From Siphonodentalium dalli (taxonomy: Eukaryota; Mollusca; Scaphopoda; Gadilida; Siphonodentaliidae): a stretch of DNA of 64,000 nt. How positions within the stretch are numbered: the first letter of the stretch is position 1; every line of letters begins with the position of its first letter. The notes beneath the pieces are model-generated. The model was not told where the DNA came from. It was given only the letters and a program-made list of their open reading frames with translations, and did no database searches. Where the stretch lies: positions 25,792,987-25,856,986 of the forward strand of contig CP136063.1 in NCBI GenBank assembly GCA_032622095.1, written 5' to 3'. This document shows positions 1 to 12,971 of this stretch, piece after piece. The position numbers and the translations under genes are program-made.

Positions 1-827
1 AAACAAGCAATAAAACCATAAGATTATTCTTTTGTCATGTAGGTGCTGTGTGGGGGGGGGGGGGGAAGATATCCTGACCTGGACATTTCCCCTCCCCCCC
101 CCCACCCCAAACCCTGACTGACATGAGTATACCCATTTCCACCAAGCACCCAACTCACCCTCAGTTGTGTGTTAATATTAAATTTGCTCAGCCCCGCCCC
201 AATATATTCGACCTGCCAGCTAGCACTGCATGAAGTGCCTGGATTCACCCCTGTCAGAGGTTACTATCACAGCAGTTACATGGCACACTAACTGATTGTA
301 CACAGAATGCAATGTAGCAATGTACTAATATATCTATTTATAACGGAACAATTGAAATTGCAAAATTATCATTTGGTGTTTATATATTCTTATTATTTGG
401 GGGGGGTACTAATTGGAAATTCCAAGGTGGACGTCACCAATGGAGACCCTCTATTCACATCCCTGTCCCTCGCACACCCCTTGCGGGTGGGTTAATAATT
501 TGGCTTGGATCCCCCCCCCCCCCCCCCCCCCACAACAGGTACCTCAATAATTCCAACTGCTAGAATTTTTCAACTTGGCACCCTGTATAGCTGGAAATGT
601 TCCAACTGATAGCCATTCCAATCTAATTATTTTACAACCGTTGGAAAACATTTGACTGTTGGTTTAAAAAAAAAACATTCACTCTTCATTCAATTCTGGT
701 TGGAAAATTAAACCATTTATAAGAACAATTTCAATCTATAGTATATTATGTCTCAAATTGCCCATGAAGGCATGAAATGTTACTACATGTATGTTTTATT
801 ATTTCCAACGTATACAAATCATTAGAA
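1..827. other. Non-coding flank with homopolymer G/C tracts
   Basis: I see no convincing gene here. There are long G or C runs near 52-64, 92-103 and 512-531. Short open frames on both strands are low-complexity or lack recognisable motifs. Confidence 0.6.
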
Positions 828-835
828 TTCAATTG

Positions 836-2071
836 TAGTGCTGGGCGGTATTTAAGCATAAAAATACCGCGGTAATCCTAAAATAATACCGCGATATACG
901 GTATTACCGATTATTTAAACTAATCCCTTAAAACCCCGTTTAGTAGCATTCGTTTGGTGCACAGATCGACTGTTTATGGAGGAAAATCTAATCGCTACAG
1001 ATTACATAAAATAAGGAAATGTACTCTCCGTTTTATTAAATTATGGATTGCAATCAATGAATGTATCATTATCTGCAAGCATGGATTCATGAGCTGATCT
1101 TAAATACAGGTAATAATTGCGATTTATGCAACTTAATGCAAGCATCATTCAGCGAAGCCGGATACACCCAAGAGCTTTGAAACAATCCCCCACTGACAGT
1201 GCCGACTTGCAGAGCACGTGCTGTGATGTTCATATTGGAATGTTCCGCCGGGTGTGAATAACTTAAGAATAAGTACAATGCTTTTATTAAATGCCGGGAA
1301 ATAAAGTGTATTACTTCCAAAGTATTTAACTTCTAGAACTATTATTGACTTCCCGTTGAATTATTATAATCATACTTTTAAATCGCGGTTTATGAATGTG
1401 ATCAATTATTCCCACTCGATAACACCCTTGAAATAATGAGCTGCCCCATAAATTCGGTCGATAAAAAATAGCGCAGAATGATGCAATCATACCTTGCAAT
1501 ATAATGTTGGGCTGGGTTTTGTCCCAGGTAGCAAAGGAATACATTTTGTTTGGAAATGACATGGGGAAAGAAGTGACATGAGTGAAGATTGAACAGTTTT
1601 TTCCAACTAAAAGATAATGCAACATGGGATGAATACACATAAAGGGCGTTGCATAAACTTGCACACGCCAATCATTGAAACGGACTAGTCATTTTAAAAT
1701 TGTCGATGAGCACGTGCATGGGGTACACAACGTAAATCTTGAAATATATTCGCGCCAATTTCGCGGATGACTTGGTAAACAGAATCCGCAACACTAGTAG
1801 CTACCTCAGCCCAATTTACAGCAACGCTGTCTCCTGACACAAACTCGCTACCTCTTAATTATGATTTCGATGAAATACGGTGTATAGAAACGAAGTAATT
1901 TCTTTGTATCCCGACAAAGGAAAACCACAATATACTCAGTAATGTGCCTGTATGACATGTAACCGCGATAATACCGTCTTCAAGGTTTACCGATTATGGA
2001 AAAGAATGACGGTAACGGTATTGAAAATCTTACCGATTATAATCGGTATACCGAAATACCGCCCAGCACTA
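836..2071. mobile_element. Non-autonomous hAT-type DNA transposon, 1236 bp
   Basis: The ends are inverted copies of TAGTGCTGGGCGGTATTT (left) and AAATACCGCCCAGCACTA (right). They are flanked by a perfect 8-bp duplication TTCAATTG at 828-835 and 2072-2079. An 8-bp duplication with TIRs starting (C/T)A is characteristic of hAT elements. Next to the TIRs are subterminal GGTAATACCG-type motifs at both ends. The interior (about 1000-1950) has only short open frames with no transposase motif, so the element must have been moved by a transposase encoded elsewhere. The superfamily assignment rests on TSD length and TIR form alone. Confidence 0.85.
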
Positions 2072-2277
2072 TTCAATTGACATGTTTATATTCAGTCCGC
2101 GATAGCACGTGCGTTCGACTGTCAACAAAAGCATGTGACCCGCTATTGACAACCGAAGTAGGTCGAAACAAATTAAATGTTTACACAATAAGACATATTT
2201 AACTTTTGTGGGGGTCTGTGAGTTGAAAAATCAATAATTTGTTAATATTTTACAGTGCTTAGTTTGGGTGGGATTCT

Positions 2278-2460
2278 AGACGTTTCGTACCATGGTCGTT
2301 TCGTACCTGGACGTTTCGTACCATCTGGTCGTTTCGTACCATATTTCTTGGTCGTTTCGTACCGCATTGTTTGGTCGTTTCGTACCATGTAGAAAATCAA
2401 TTGGTCGTTTCGTACCATGTAGAAAAATCAATTGGTCGTTTCGTACCATGTGTTGTACCA
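2278..2460. repeat. Subterminal minisatellite of MULE left end
   Basis: About seven degenerate tandem units share the core GGTCGTTTCGTACCAT with variable spacers (ATTTCTT, GCATTGT, GTAGAAAATCAAT). The array is repeated inverted at the right end (4429-4568), so the whole termini can fold back on each other. Such arrays in transposon ends are usually read as repeated transposase-binding sites; that role is inferred. Confidence 0.85.
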
Positions 2461-2575
2461 TGTTGGGAATGGGGGGGAAACAGTATTAATTTCATACTTT
2501 ATTCTTTATTTTAAAATAACAATAACATATTAACATTAACAACATTATTTTACACAACGAACATGATATTTGATA

Positions 2576-4076
2576 TTAACAATCAGCCGACTCGACATTG
2601 TCAACAACTTTTGGCGCAAACAGTTTCGAACATGCCTTCAACAGACCACTGGTGGAGATGCCGCCGTTTTCGTAGTTGCTCCACAAGCAGAATAGTTGCG
2701 CCTGGTTCTCCCGATACCGGAGTCTTTGGTATCTTTTCATCTTTTTTTCCCCAACCAACTTTACAGTCATGTCTGTCGTTGCCGATTCCTTCTTGAGCAT
2801 TGGAACCAGGATATAGTACGGGACGTTTGTTGCCTTGTTTTTGTATTGGATGCGTCTGTGCCATCCCTCGGTATCATTGTTCGTTCGGATGGAGCGCCCG
2901 TAGACGCACCACGATTCCATCGGTAGACATCGAGAGTCCAGCCACTGCGATTGCACATATTCGTATATCAACGGCATGTTGCCGATTTTGGCTGTCGGGT
3001 GATCTCGCATCCTGGCAAATGCTGGTCGGATGTGTTCGGCTGGCAGAAGTGGCAAAGCATAAAGCTTTCGCATTTGCCTACAAAAATGAAAAGAAGATAT
3101 AAACATAAATAAGAAAAATTTGAAATAATAGCATTATTCTACTTATATAATTGAAATAAAAATAAAATCATATAAGTTATATTTTTGAAAAAAATCATTT
3201 AATCATACAATTCTATTATTTTATTCATACAATTCTATTCTATGAGAACAAATATTTACCTGTGTTCGTCTCCTTTTTTGTTGTATAGTTCGATCAGGCC
3301 TTTCTTTTGAATCTGCCTGTTCACGGCCTGTGTCCAGTGGAAATAGCAACCACGTCTTTCCACCTCTGGTAGTAGCTTTTTTATGGACTTCCATGTTGCC
3401 TTTTCAAAATCCATTGTCACTGTCCATTGTAGCTTTGGCTTGCCTCTTTTCGTTCCGTTGTCGATCCGTCTGAAAGTCGATGGTGAATCGTCGGTTTCCA
3501 TCAGCTGTGTTTCTGGGAGCAGTATTGATGATTCATCGTGGTCGTGTGGCCGGTTGAAGGTTTCGTCGATGTCGAAGGTCGAATGGTCGATTCTGGTTGG
3601 AGGTGGAGTCGTCGTTGTCATTTCAATGTCGAAGTTTGCGATCGTTGGAGGTGGAGTCGTCGTTGTCATTTCAATGTCTTCTACCGTCTGCTCGACTGTC
3701 GTGGTTTGGCGGCATGCGGTGCAGACCCAATCTATTGCCGTCGCTGTCTTTATGGCATATCGGTAAACTTCTAGACTAACGCCGGTGCTGCATGTACGGT
3801 GCTGCCATCTGTGGCAACCTGGAAAGACAATTCAGTGTTATAACAAACTGGTATATAGATTTGTTTTTAATTATTTAGTTAAGTTGATGTTTAAAATAAA
3901 AATGTATAATATATATACATTTTACAGATTGTTTTTAAATATTAAGTTAAGTTGATGTTCAAAATAAAATTGTATAATATATACGAGTACTAACCTTCAC
4001 ATTGAAGACCGTGTTGACGCGGACGAACCTCTCTGGAACAGTCTATACAATTAACGTCGGAGAGAAAGTCAGACAT
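2576..4076 (-). CDS. MULE transposase with N-terminal PHD-like zinc finger (3 exons, internally deleted)
   Basis: My spliced model has exon 1 4076-3995, exon 2 3818-3260 and exon 3 3077-2576, with introns 3994-3819 and 3259-3078. Both introns are GT-AG and their phases (1 and 2) fit. It predicts about 380 residues. Exons 1-2 encode a Cys/His finger: CIDC, then CEGCHRWQH and WVCTAC, a PHD-like spacing. A linker follows with two TTTTPPPT-type repeats. Next comes MULE transposase sequence: the second catalytic Asp in MDFEKA followed by GCYFHWTQAV, then in exon 3 LPAEHIRPAF and RTNNDTEGWHRR, which carries the catalytic Glu. The region before MDFEKA that should hold the first catalytic Asp is absent. 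The protein would bind and cut element ends in the nucleus if complete; this copy looks internally deleted. Finger plus MULE core is seen directly; inactivity is inferred. Confidence 0.8.
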
Positions 4077-4428
4077 GATTGTGAGATGAATGATGAAATG
4101 ATGGGGGATCTCATGTTACTTATAGGATTCCAACAAAAACAACTCACGAAAAGGTGTGATCAAGAAGCCAGGTGGTAATTAGTGGTAATCAGTAAGAGCG
4201 CACCTCTTGTTTATACAGCGTGATTAGTATTAACACTTGTTGTAAAAACATCTCATAAGATCTTTCCCGCAGTCAATCAGATGAATACTATTGTCAGCGT
4301 GATTGTTATTCACATTCGATGTAAGCAAATCTCATAAGATCTTTCGCCGCATTCCAGAACATGAATAATTATACATACATAATATAAATATATATATAAA
4401 ATACCGTGTTTTCCCCATTTCCAACACA

Positions 4429-4568
4429 TGGTACGAAACGACCAATTGATTTTCTACATGGTACGAAACGACCAAACAATGCGGTACGAAACGACCAAGA
4501 AATATGGTACGAAACGACCAGATGGTACGAAACGACCAAGTACGAAACGACCATGGTACGAAACGTCC
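4429..4568. repeat. Subterminal minisatellite of MULE right end
   Basis: This is the inverted counterpart of the array at 2278-2460, with units around GGTACGAAACGACCA. Spacer order (ATTGATTTTCTACAT, AACAATGC, AGAAATAT) mirrors the left end, so the two arrays descend from one terminal array rather than evolving independently. Confidence 0.85.
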
Positions 4569-4583
4569 TGTACCCTTTGGGTG

Positions 4584-5233
4584 TATTTTATTCTGTTTTT
4601 TATTGGCAGCAGCCGATCTGCAACTTGACATATTTTGTTGACCTACTTTCCTCCGATGCGTTTCCACTGTCCGTCGGAAAAATTGAATTAATTCTGAAAT
4701 TACCGTCAGAACTCGCCACAAATTGCAGTGACAGCAGATGATATCCAACACATATTCATTCTCAAGAATCAACAGGATTTTGGGAGATTAAGTGCGTCTG
4801 TGGCTTTTGCCACGACGATAAACAGCAACTGACCCGTTACTGCCTGTGACCCGTTACTGCCTGAATGACTGTATTCAAAAAACCTTTGAGGTTGCTATCA
4901 ACAGTTACAGTGTTGACAACACCAACGATCGGCATCATGACCATGATTCGGCATGAACTTGATGAAGACATTGAAGTTTCAGACCTTCTGATAATTTCTT
5001 TCACAAGAAAACAATAATTAGTTGTCAATATATTATGTCGTTTTGTGAGTGTCACCTTCAAATTCTGATGAAATCATTCCTTCCGTTTGACTTTGACAAA
5101 CAAAACTCAAATTTCCCTACCACGCCATTCTGCGAAATCAGTGACGCCATCGGTCGGAAATCACGTGGTCGTGGAAATATAAATTTGGTATAGGAATTTG
5201 TGCAATCGAAGTGAAACGAACCATCTCCAGTTC
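4584..5233. other. Intergenic stretch, no feature recognised
   Basis: There is only a two-copy 17-bp tandem (TGACCCGTTACTGCCTG) at about 4828-4862. I find no gene, RNA or transposon end. Confidence 0.5.
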
Positions 5234-5449
5234 GCGGAATACGGGTGCGACGATTTGCAGTAGGTCCCTATTTGCGGAGCTCACTTTGCGGAAGTCCCCC
5301 AATTCGCGGAGTTCCCCTACAATTAGTGATGCGGACCGGACCGCTTTTGACCGGTCCGGACCGCGGTCCACCGGCACCGGGTGTCACTGGACCGGACCGG
5401 ACCGCTTTTTGCCGCCGGTCCGGTACTCTCCGGTCCGGTCCACTATTTT

Positions 5450-6121
5450 ACTTCAGTTATAATAAACTATCGCGAATATTATTGCATATTTGCCGTCATA
5501 TCAATTAGCAACGATGTCTTGACACATTCAAGTGGTTAATATATATTAAACGTTTGATGCCACGAAAACAATGTATAGATGTACTTTGTACATGTCACTT
5601 TCCTTAAATTTGTTAGTGTAACACTGGCCAACACTATGTAGCACCCTATCAATGCGACAAACATGCAACTGAATGCGTTTGGAACTATTTGTCATAAACA
5701 TTGTAACATGGCATAATCAATTTGGATGGATATCGAATCGAGTATTCTATTGTTTTTCAGAGTTATAATTATCGAAGAAACATGGAAACCACATTACATA
5801 GTACATACACAAGACAGTCACATTAATCCAATAGTAGTTGTGTGCTTAGGTATATAACTGTAATTGTCAGGACTATACAATCAGCCATCACAATCTCCAA
5901 GACTCCAATATTAATGTAGTAGTCATATTAGTACACATTTGTATAATTGTCATCAGTATAGTTATTTCGTTTAAATTTCAATTTAATGAAATAAGTATGA
6001 TACGAATCATCCATACTATCAGTTGAGTGCCATGTTAGATTGGTTATAACACATTCTGGCCCTAGCTATATATATCTGTCCAATACATTTAATTAGTGCA
6101 TGTTCGCATTACTAGAAATAC
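5450..6121. other. Non-coding DNA between hAT-like end and duplication copy 1
   Basis: A+T-rich unique sequence with no gene or repeat recognised. Confidence 0.5.
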
Positions 6122-6928
6122 TACGTATGGACAACCCAAAACACGTACGTCCATCTATAAAATGATAAATGTATGTTTCATAGGAGTGCCTGTATTTCTG
6201 GCCAACTTGGGATATACGAATCACGATCACGCCAGTGCGTATGGACCGTAGGACGGCGACATGTCACTCTATGTCCAAAGGTTCGCTATTCCCAAGGTTC
6301 ATTATACCGAAGTTTCGCTAATCCCAAGGTTCTCTATATTCCTCAATATTCAGAAGGTTTTTATAACTTGTTATTTTGAAGTTTCATTCTATTATCTATA
6401 TTCTAAAGAATTGAGAGGGTTCTTTATCATAAGACTCTTTTTGTGAAGGAAATAACTTAAAGGTACTCAATCCGATAAGACGCTGCTAAATTACTCTTTC
6501 TTTGGCTTCGGTGGGGAAAAAATATTTGATTAGTGTCGAACCCACCCATCAAAGCTCAGAGTAATTAGATATCGATCTTTGCAGTTTGCTATTTTTATTG
6601 TTTCTGGGCCTAATCGTGCCAGGACGAGGTCAAACGGGCGGTCTTCCAGATAAAGATGAATAACTGTAAAATTGTGGTAATAATAACTACTTGGTATTAG
6701 TGTTGTCCATCTTTTCTGGTTAAATACGCCCAGAATAGCATACCTTCAGAATAGCGAACCTTCTTAATAGGAACCTTTGGAATAGCGACCCTTCGGAATA
6801 TGGAACCTTCGGAATAATGAACCTGATCCTGTATGAAGAGCCCATGACACGTCCATCAATAAATGTATACATGTTTCATGGGACTGTTTATATATACATA
6901 TATAAGACTGGAGTAAAGTTGAGACCAA

Positions 6929-7274
6929 CAGTCCTTCCCACGAGGAAAACACTGCGAGAGCATTTATTTGCTCCCGTAATTCAGAAGACGGGTGTCATAT
7001 TGCACCCTTACCATAATTGTCAGTTGGGTTTTTCTCAAACAAAAAGTCATTGTGGAATAGACCTATGGCAAGTTACACTTTAATATGCCATAGTTGTACT
7101 GAGATGGTAAAGGATCTCAATAAACTTTAAAATAGTTCACTATTGAACCAACAATTACAGTCTCCATTAGTATTTTGAGATGAGGAACGGGTGCGAATTT
7201 TAGCACCTGTGATTTGAAAATTACGAGTGCGTACGGGTGCGCGAGCAATCACTCCCGTCTCCTGGGAAGGACTG
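6929..7274. mobile_element. 346-bp MITE present only in duplication copy 1
   Basis: Ends are CAGTCCTTCCCACGAG (left) and, inverted, CAGTCCTTCCCAGGAG (right), flanked by GACCAA at 6923-6928 and 7275-7280. Copy 2 has a single uninterrupted GACCAACATG at 12541-12550, giving an empty site. A 6-bp duplication is the simplest reading. If two shared bases are counted differently the duplication would be 8 bp (GACCAACA), which would fit hAT. Confidence 0.8.
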
Positions 7275-7712
7275 GACCAACATGTCTTTGTTAATATTGG
7301 TGCTCAGATTTCAACGAAATTTGGTGTGGTGACTCAGGGTGCCCTGGCAGAGTGTATAATGGCGTTAGTTTTTCTAAATTTGTATTTAAACAAATTTAAA
7401 TAAATAAAAAAAATATGAACATATGTGAATATTTAGGTACAAATAAACCTATTTGCACGAGAATATGTTGCAGCACCAGATATAGAGGAATGTGGGAATG
7501 TGGGCCACAGTTAGACATGGGTCAGAGTGAGATATTGCCTCTTACATTTCTCTAATTTCCAGACCAATATCCATGGCGCCAGTCAAGAGATATTAGCCAT
7601 ATAGCACATGTTACTATATTTATTCAAAATGCAATCATCAGGTGAAGGTTGAATCTGGCCAAGCAACCAATTTTCAAGGCAAAATTATTTTATTTTATTT
7701 TTGCAATTTTAA

Positions 7713-8153
7713 AGGTACTCAATCCGAATTAACCCTCGCAGATTACTATTTCCTTGACTTCGGAGGTGAAAAATATTTGATTCAAGTCGAGGAACCCACA
7801 ACATCAAAGCTCAGAGTGATCAGATACCGATTTTTAAAATCTATCATTTTAATTTTACGTGGCCCAACAAACAGCAGACGAGAATACTTTCTCTGACCAA
7901 ATTGCAGATGGAGATGGATAACTCTAAAATCAACTGGGTTTTTTTTGTGTGTGTCAGATGTTTGACAAACCAGCAATATTCGTTGAGCAAAAAGTTGATA
8001 AATTACAGGTTTTTGTCAATTTTATGCCATAATTGACTGCAGTTAGCATTATTTTCGAGCAATTAATTCTGTCAACTGAAGCGGTATTTCAAAAAAATCT
8101 TCTTGTTGTTGGAATCTGATGATATGGGGACTATTGATTCGGATTGAGGACCT
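7713..8153. mobile_element. TTAA-target MITE (AGGTACTCAATCCGA family), copy 1
   Basis: The left end AGGTACTCAATCCGA is preceded by TTAA (7709-7712). The right end is TCGGATTGAGGACCT followed by TCAA, a one-base decay of TTAA. The orthologous insertion in copy 2 (12972-13410) keeps TTAA on both sides, so it predates the duplication. TTAA targeting is typical of piggyBac and Kolobok superfamilies; no transposase is encoded. Confidence 0.8.
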
Positions 8154-9354
8154 TCAAGGGAAAAATATCTTTATTGGATAAATTTACATATAATACTGAA
8201 TACATTTTTATGAAAACGGGGATTTATTGCATATTTCACATAGCCACATCTGATTTATTTATAGAGGTTTATGTATGCTTGACTTTCAGCGATTTACATG
8301 GATGGGACACAATGACTCAATGAGACATAATTTATGGCTCTGGTAGGATCCAACTTCAGTAGATGACAGGCACTTCGAAAAGGAATGAGATAATTTGCCA
8401 AATGACTATTGTTTTGGGGCTAAATAATTTAGATCAAACAAACTGATGTCATTGTGCAATAGTTGTATGTTCGGTGTGTTTCCTATACGGTTACTACGTA
8501 GGGGTGACCCCTTCTGTGAAGTAGATGATGAGAAACAAGTATTAAGGGTGGTCCCAGCTCGAGATTGCATGCTTGTTCGTGACTTTTGTGAGCTTATATC
8601 GTACTCTCAGATGTCTAAGCATTGTGATGGTCAATAATAGTGATAGCGGAGACCTAGACTGAAATTAACAATATTGATGGAAATTTAATTCTATTTAATT
8701 CTATTTCAATTTAATTCTATATATGTCTCTTTGCGAAAAAACTTAATGATTGTTGAGAATTTTATCTGAAATTACCAATCATGCGGCACATGCTGACACT
8801 ATTGTAAGGCATCTGATAGTATATAAACATTTTAATAATTGCCCAGGAGGAATGACATTAGTATGAGGGACGCAAAGGAAAATCCACCACAAAGTCATTT
8901 AAATCTTGCCATTTCAAAGTTGGATCTTCACATTCTTTGACACACATTATTAATGAAAGGTACTTCATAATTTATTAACTGTACTAGTTACTTCCCTATC
9001 GCAACAGCAAAAACTTTGTACTGGTGGAATATATCATTCTTGATGGGCATAGATACATAGATATTCATGGCATGGTCTGAGAAAATGCTACTAGATTAAA
9101 CATTTATATGATTGCCTCATTAGTCATGTACATGTATAACAAGAAGGTCGTGACAGTTCAACTAAGTTGGCCTGGAATTATTATATTTAGCATACATATT
9201 ATTCCAATCCCAATGTGTCAAGTCGACAATAGCAAGTACGCAGGGCTATATTTAATAATTTTTCCACAAATAGCCACTAGTTAATATATATGCTAGCCAT
9301 GCTGGTCAAGCTCCCGCATAATGCTTAAGGTTTAAATCGAGAACACAGTGTTAA

Positions 9355-9769
9355 AGGTACTCAATCCGATAAAACTCCTCTCAATTACTATTTCAATGGC
9401 TTCGGGGGTCAGAAATCTATTATTTTTCATTATCGGGAATACTTTCTGGCCCAGAACTCAGTCATAATTGCGTTATTATTACCACTTGATTTTAGAGTTA
9501 TCCATCCTTGTCTGTTTGAATAGATTTTGGTGTACACATCCCGAGCAGATTACGGCAGTTGAAGGCAATTATTAGTACTCATCTCGAGTAAATAACAAAT
9601 TTCAAAAATCAATATCTAATAACTCTGAGCTTTGTTTGATGGGTTCCTCGACTCGAATCAAATATTTTTTACCTCCAAAGCCAAAGAAATAGTAATATAG
9701 GACCCTCTGATCGGATTGTTGTTGTTGGAATCTGTTGAGATGGGGACCCTCTGTTCGGAATGAGTACCT
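9355..9769. mobile_element. TTAA-target MITE (AGGTACTC family), copy-1-specific, 415 bp
   Basis: The element runs from AGGTACTCAATCCGAT to TCGGAATGAGTACCT between TTAA at 9351-9354 and 9770-9773. Copy 2 has one TTAA at the same place (15406-15409), so the insertion came after the duplication. The interior resembles other family members (the GACTCGAATCAAATATTT region). Confidence 0.88.
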
Positions 9770-11321
9770 TTAAAATCATGAATTATTTAATATGTGAGAA
9801 TGCTAAAACTAATCACCGTGCTTTATAATTATTATATTTAACTTGATGTGTCCATCACAGGAAACAGAATTCATACACACAGATGGAAAGTTGGCCCAGA
9901 AGCATATCCTCTCACCAGTCACTGCATGGACTCTGCAGTGTGCCGAGACCAAGTGGGATTGGGAGATGTTCTTCTTTTCCTTCACTCAACAAGAAGATAA
10001 ACGACTCACTTTGTTAGTCACCAATTCACTGGGCTTTACATATTTGTTACATCTGTGTGTTGACTGCTCTGTAGATGGCTAGAATTGAATTTTGACCTGA
10101 GTCACATTCACAGTGAGTGGGTGAGGCTGAGCCTGAAGTCGTTGATAACTAAATTTACTAATCTGTAATCACTAAATTGACTAATACAATCCTAATATTA
10201 TTAGATTAGAAGGCCACATGACCGCTTTCACCGAATACTGCTTCCACAAGTTCGAGCTACTTGCTACGTTCAACGGTTCATGACTGAACTATACTGTATA
10301 TACTGAGTAAATGAGTAAATCAGTCAGCTCTAAAATGTCCATTTTCTGATTTCCTTGACCCAAGTTGAGGCTTGACCTGACAGTGTTAGATATTAACAAT
10401 TAAATTTACTATTTAGAGAAGTAGTTAGTTAGTAGACTGAACAATTTTCCGCTTGCAGTTGCAACTCTAAGTGAATCCTAAGTCTAACCAGTCCAGGTGA
10501 AAACAGACTTAAATTAAAATTGAACAATAACAGAACAAGTCAAATCGCCGTGGTGATCAGTCTGCACAGACCAGTCCACATTTCACTCCAGTGACCTTTA
10601 TTTTCATATTTTTTTCAGTCACAGATTCGTCATTGAGTTTCTTTCCGACTGACTGATTTTCACTTTTAAACTTCCAAGTTCAAAACAAGTTCAACTTCTA
10701 GTCACTAGTGTTGTTGTTATTCTTCTTCTTTTGACTGCTTTGACTCTAAAGTCATTCCAGTAATGGGCTCGTTGTGCTATCTTCGCTTGTGCTTTCTCGT
10801 TTGTTCTTAACGCTTAGGCCCTACGTGCTGTGATACCGTTGTACATTTAAAATACGAGCGATAACAATAACAAGCAATTCAATTTCAAATTTCGCAAATA
10901 AGAGAGCGCCACCATTTTGTAAAGAAATTACGTCATCATTTCCAACGTTGCTATGGCCTGCCAGTGGACGTAATTTTAAAACTTTAACGGTACGGAATCT
11001 GGCGAGGTTTGCCGAATGCTATGCGCCCGTGTCAGCTAAATCCACATTAAGCATTTAATTTTGAATAAGGTTGATTTTGTGTTTCAAATTTAATAGTGTT
11101 GCTATGGGGAGGCTGATCGAAGAAAAATAAATTCGTTTTATTAATTTGTCAATTCTATTCCAACATGGCGGCCACCATAGGGCCCCATAGGTCTGAATCG
11201 CCCGGATGTAAAAACAATTTTTTCATGTTGATGGGGTATAGAAATTACTGACGTCACAACTATACTTGCGTCGCTTACGCAATACCGTAAAACAACCCTT
11301 TTGGGTTGTGATTATAGTGCA

Positions 11322-11735
11322 TCGTTCCCAGTATATCCCACCAGAGACAGACAATGATGCATACAATCGGCAAACAATGTAAGTTTTAACAAATATGAAC
11401 TCATTGCAATGCACTGAACTCAGTAACCTTATAATTTGTACTATACAGAAGAAAAACTTTGAGAAAACAGATAATTCATTAACATATAGCCTAAAATTAA
11501 GACATTATTCACTGTCTTTGCGACTGTATATTCCGATATTTCCGGTTGTTACGCATCCGTAAATAAGTACTGATCGTTTGAATACAGACATACAGCAACT
11601 GCAGATTATTTATTTTTTGACTCCATGGAATTTTTTTTTACGATCACAATATAATAGAGGATTTGATAGCTTGACAACTTTGGTAGAAAATATATGCAGG
11701 TAAAACGATCTGCCAATTAATATGATTACGTCAGT
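11322..11735. other. Spacer between the two duplication copies
   Basis: Unique A+T-rich sequence; no gene or transposon end recognised. Confidence 0.5.
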
Positions 11736-12971
11736 ACGTATGGACAACCCAAAAACACGTACATGTACGTCCATCTATAAAATGAAAAATGTATGTTTCA
11801 TAGGAGTGCCTGTATTTCTGGCCAACTTGGGATATATACGATCACGCCAGTACGTATGGACCGTAGGACGGCGACATGTCACTCTGTGTCCAAAGGTTCG
11901 CTAATCCCAAGGTTCATTATACCGAAGTTTCGCCATTCCCAAGGTTCTCTATATTCCTCGATATTCAGAAGGTTTTTATAACTTTTATTTTGAAGTTTCA
12001 TTCTATATTCTAAAGTTTTGAGAGGTTTCTTTATCATAAGACTCTTTTTATGAAGGAAATAACTTAAAAGTTAAAGGTACTCAATCCGATAAGACGCTGC
12101 TAAATTACTCCTTCCTTGGTTTCGGTGGGGACAAAAATATTTGATTAGTGTCGAGGAACCCACCCATCAAAGCTCAGGGTAATTAGATATCGATCTTTGC
12201 AGTTTGCTATTTTTATTGTTTCTGGGCCTGATCGTGCCAGAAGGACGAGGTCAAATGGGCGGTCTTCCAGATAAAGATGGATAACTGTAAAATCGTGGTA
12301 ATAATAACTACTTGGTATTAGAGTTGTCCATCTTTTCTGGTTAAATACGCCCAGAATAGCAAACCTTCAGAATAGCGAACCTTCGATGTCTGAATAAGAA
12401 CCTTTGGAATAGCGAATATGGAACCTTCGAAATAATGAACGCGATCCTGTATGAAGAGCCCATGACACGTCCATCAATAAATGTATACATGTTTCATGGG
12501 ACTGTTTATATATACATATATAAGACTGGAGTAAAGTTGAGACCAACATGTCTTTGTTAATTTTGGTGCCCAGATTTCAACGAAATTTGGTGTGGTGACC
12601 CAGGGTGCCCTGGCAGAATGTATAATGGCGTTAGTTTTTCTAAATTTTGATTTAAACAAATTTAAATGAATAAAAAAAATATGAACATATGTGAATATTC
12701 AGGTACAAATAAACCTATTTGCACGAGAATATGTTGCAGCACCAGATATAGAGGAATGTGGGCCACAGTTAGACATGGGTCAGAGTGAGATATTGCCTCT
12801 AACATTTCTCTAATTTCCAGACCAATATCCATGGCGCCAGTCAAGCGATATTAGCCATATAGCACATTTTACTATATTTCTTCAAAATGCAATCATCAGG
12901 TGAAGGTTGAATCTGGCCAAGCGACCAATTTTCAAGGCAAAATTATTTTAATTGAATTTTTGCAATTTTAA

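Larger units (their letters stand above)
2271..4575 (-). mobile_element. MULE (Mutator-like) DNA transposon with transposase gene, 2305 bp
   Basis: The element is bounded by an 8-bp direct repeat TTTGGGTG at 2263-2270 and 4576-4583. Its imperfect TIRs start GGATTCTAGACG (left) and, inverted, GGGTACAGGACG (right), then share CGTTTCGTACCATGGTCG. Each TIR runs into a minisatellite of CGTTTCGTACCA-containing units. Inside is a minus-strand three-exon gene for a PHD-like/MULE transposase protein (2576-4076). TIR, TSD length and transposase class all agree on Mutator-like. The gene lacks the N-terminal part of the catalytic domain, so the copy is probably not autonomous. Confidence 0.85.
6122..11321 (+). 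repeat. Large direct duplication, copy 1
   Basis: Copy 1 starts at TACGTATGGACAACCC and ends at CCCTTTTGGGTTGTGATTATAG. The same order of segments recurs in copy 2 (11736-18801). Copy-1-specific features are a 346-bp insertion (6929-7274), a TTAA MITE (9355-9769) and a ~192-bp stretch (8859-9050) missing from copy 2. No coding gene is recognisable in either copy. Frames such as 8446-8637 and 13580-13834 are shared only because the DNA is duplicated. Confidence 0.9.

Noticed and set aside
2276-2489. Short repetitive ORFs with VRNDQ / VVSYH repeats
   Set aside because: They lie in the MULE subterminal minisatellite; the same occurs at 4369-4772.
8446-8637. 63-residue ORF duplicated as 13580-13834
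   Set aside because: Preserved only by the recent large duplication; no domain, and small indels alter the flanks of the frame.
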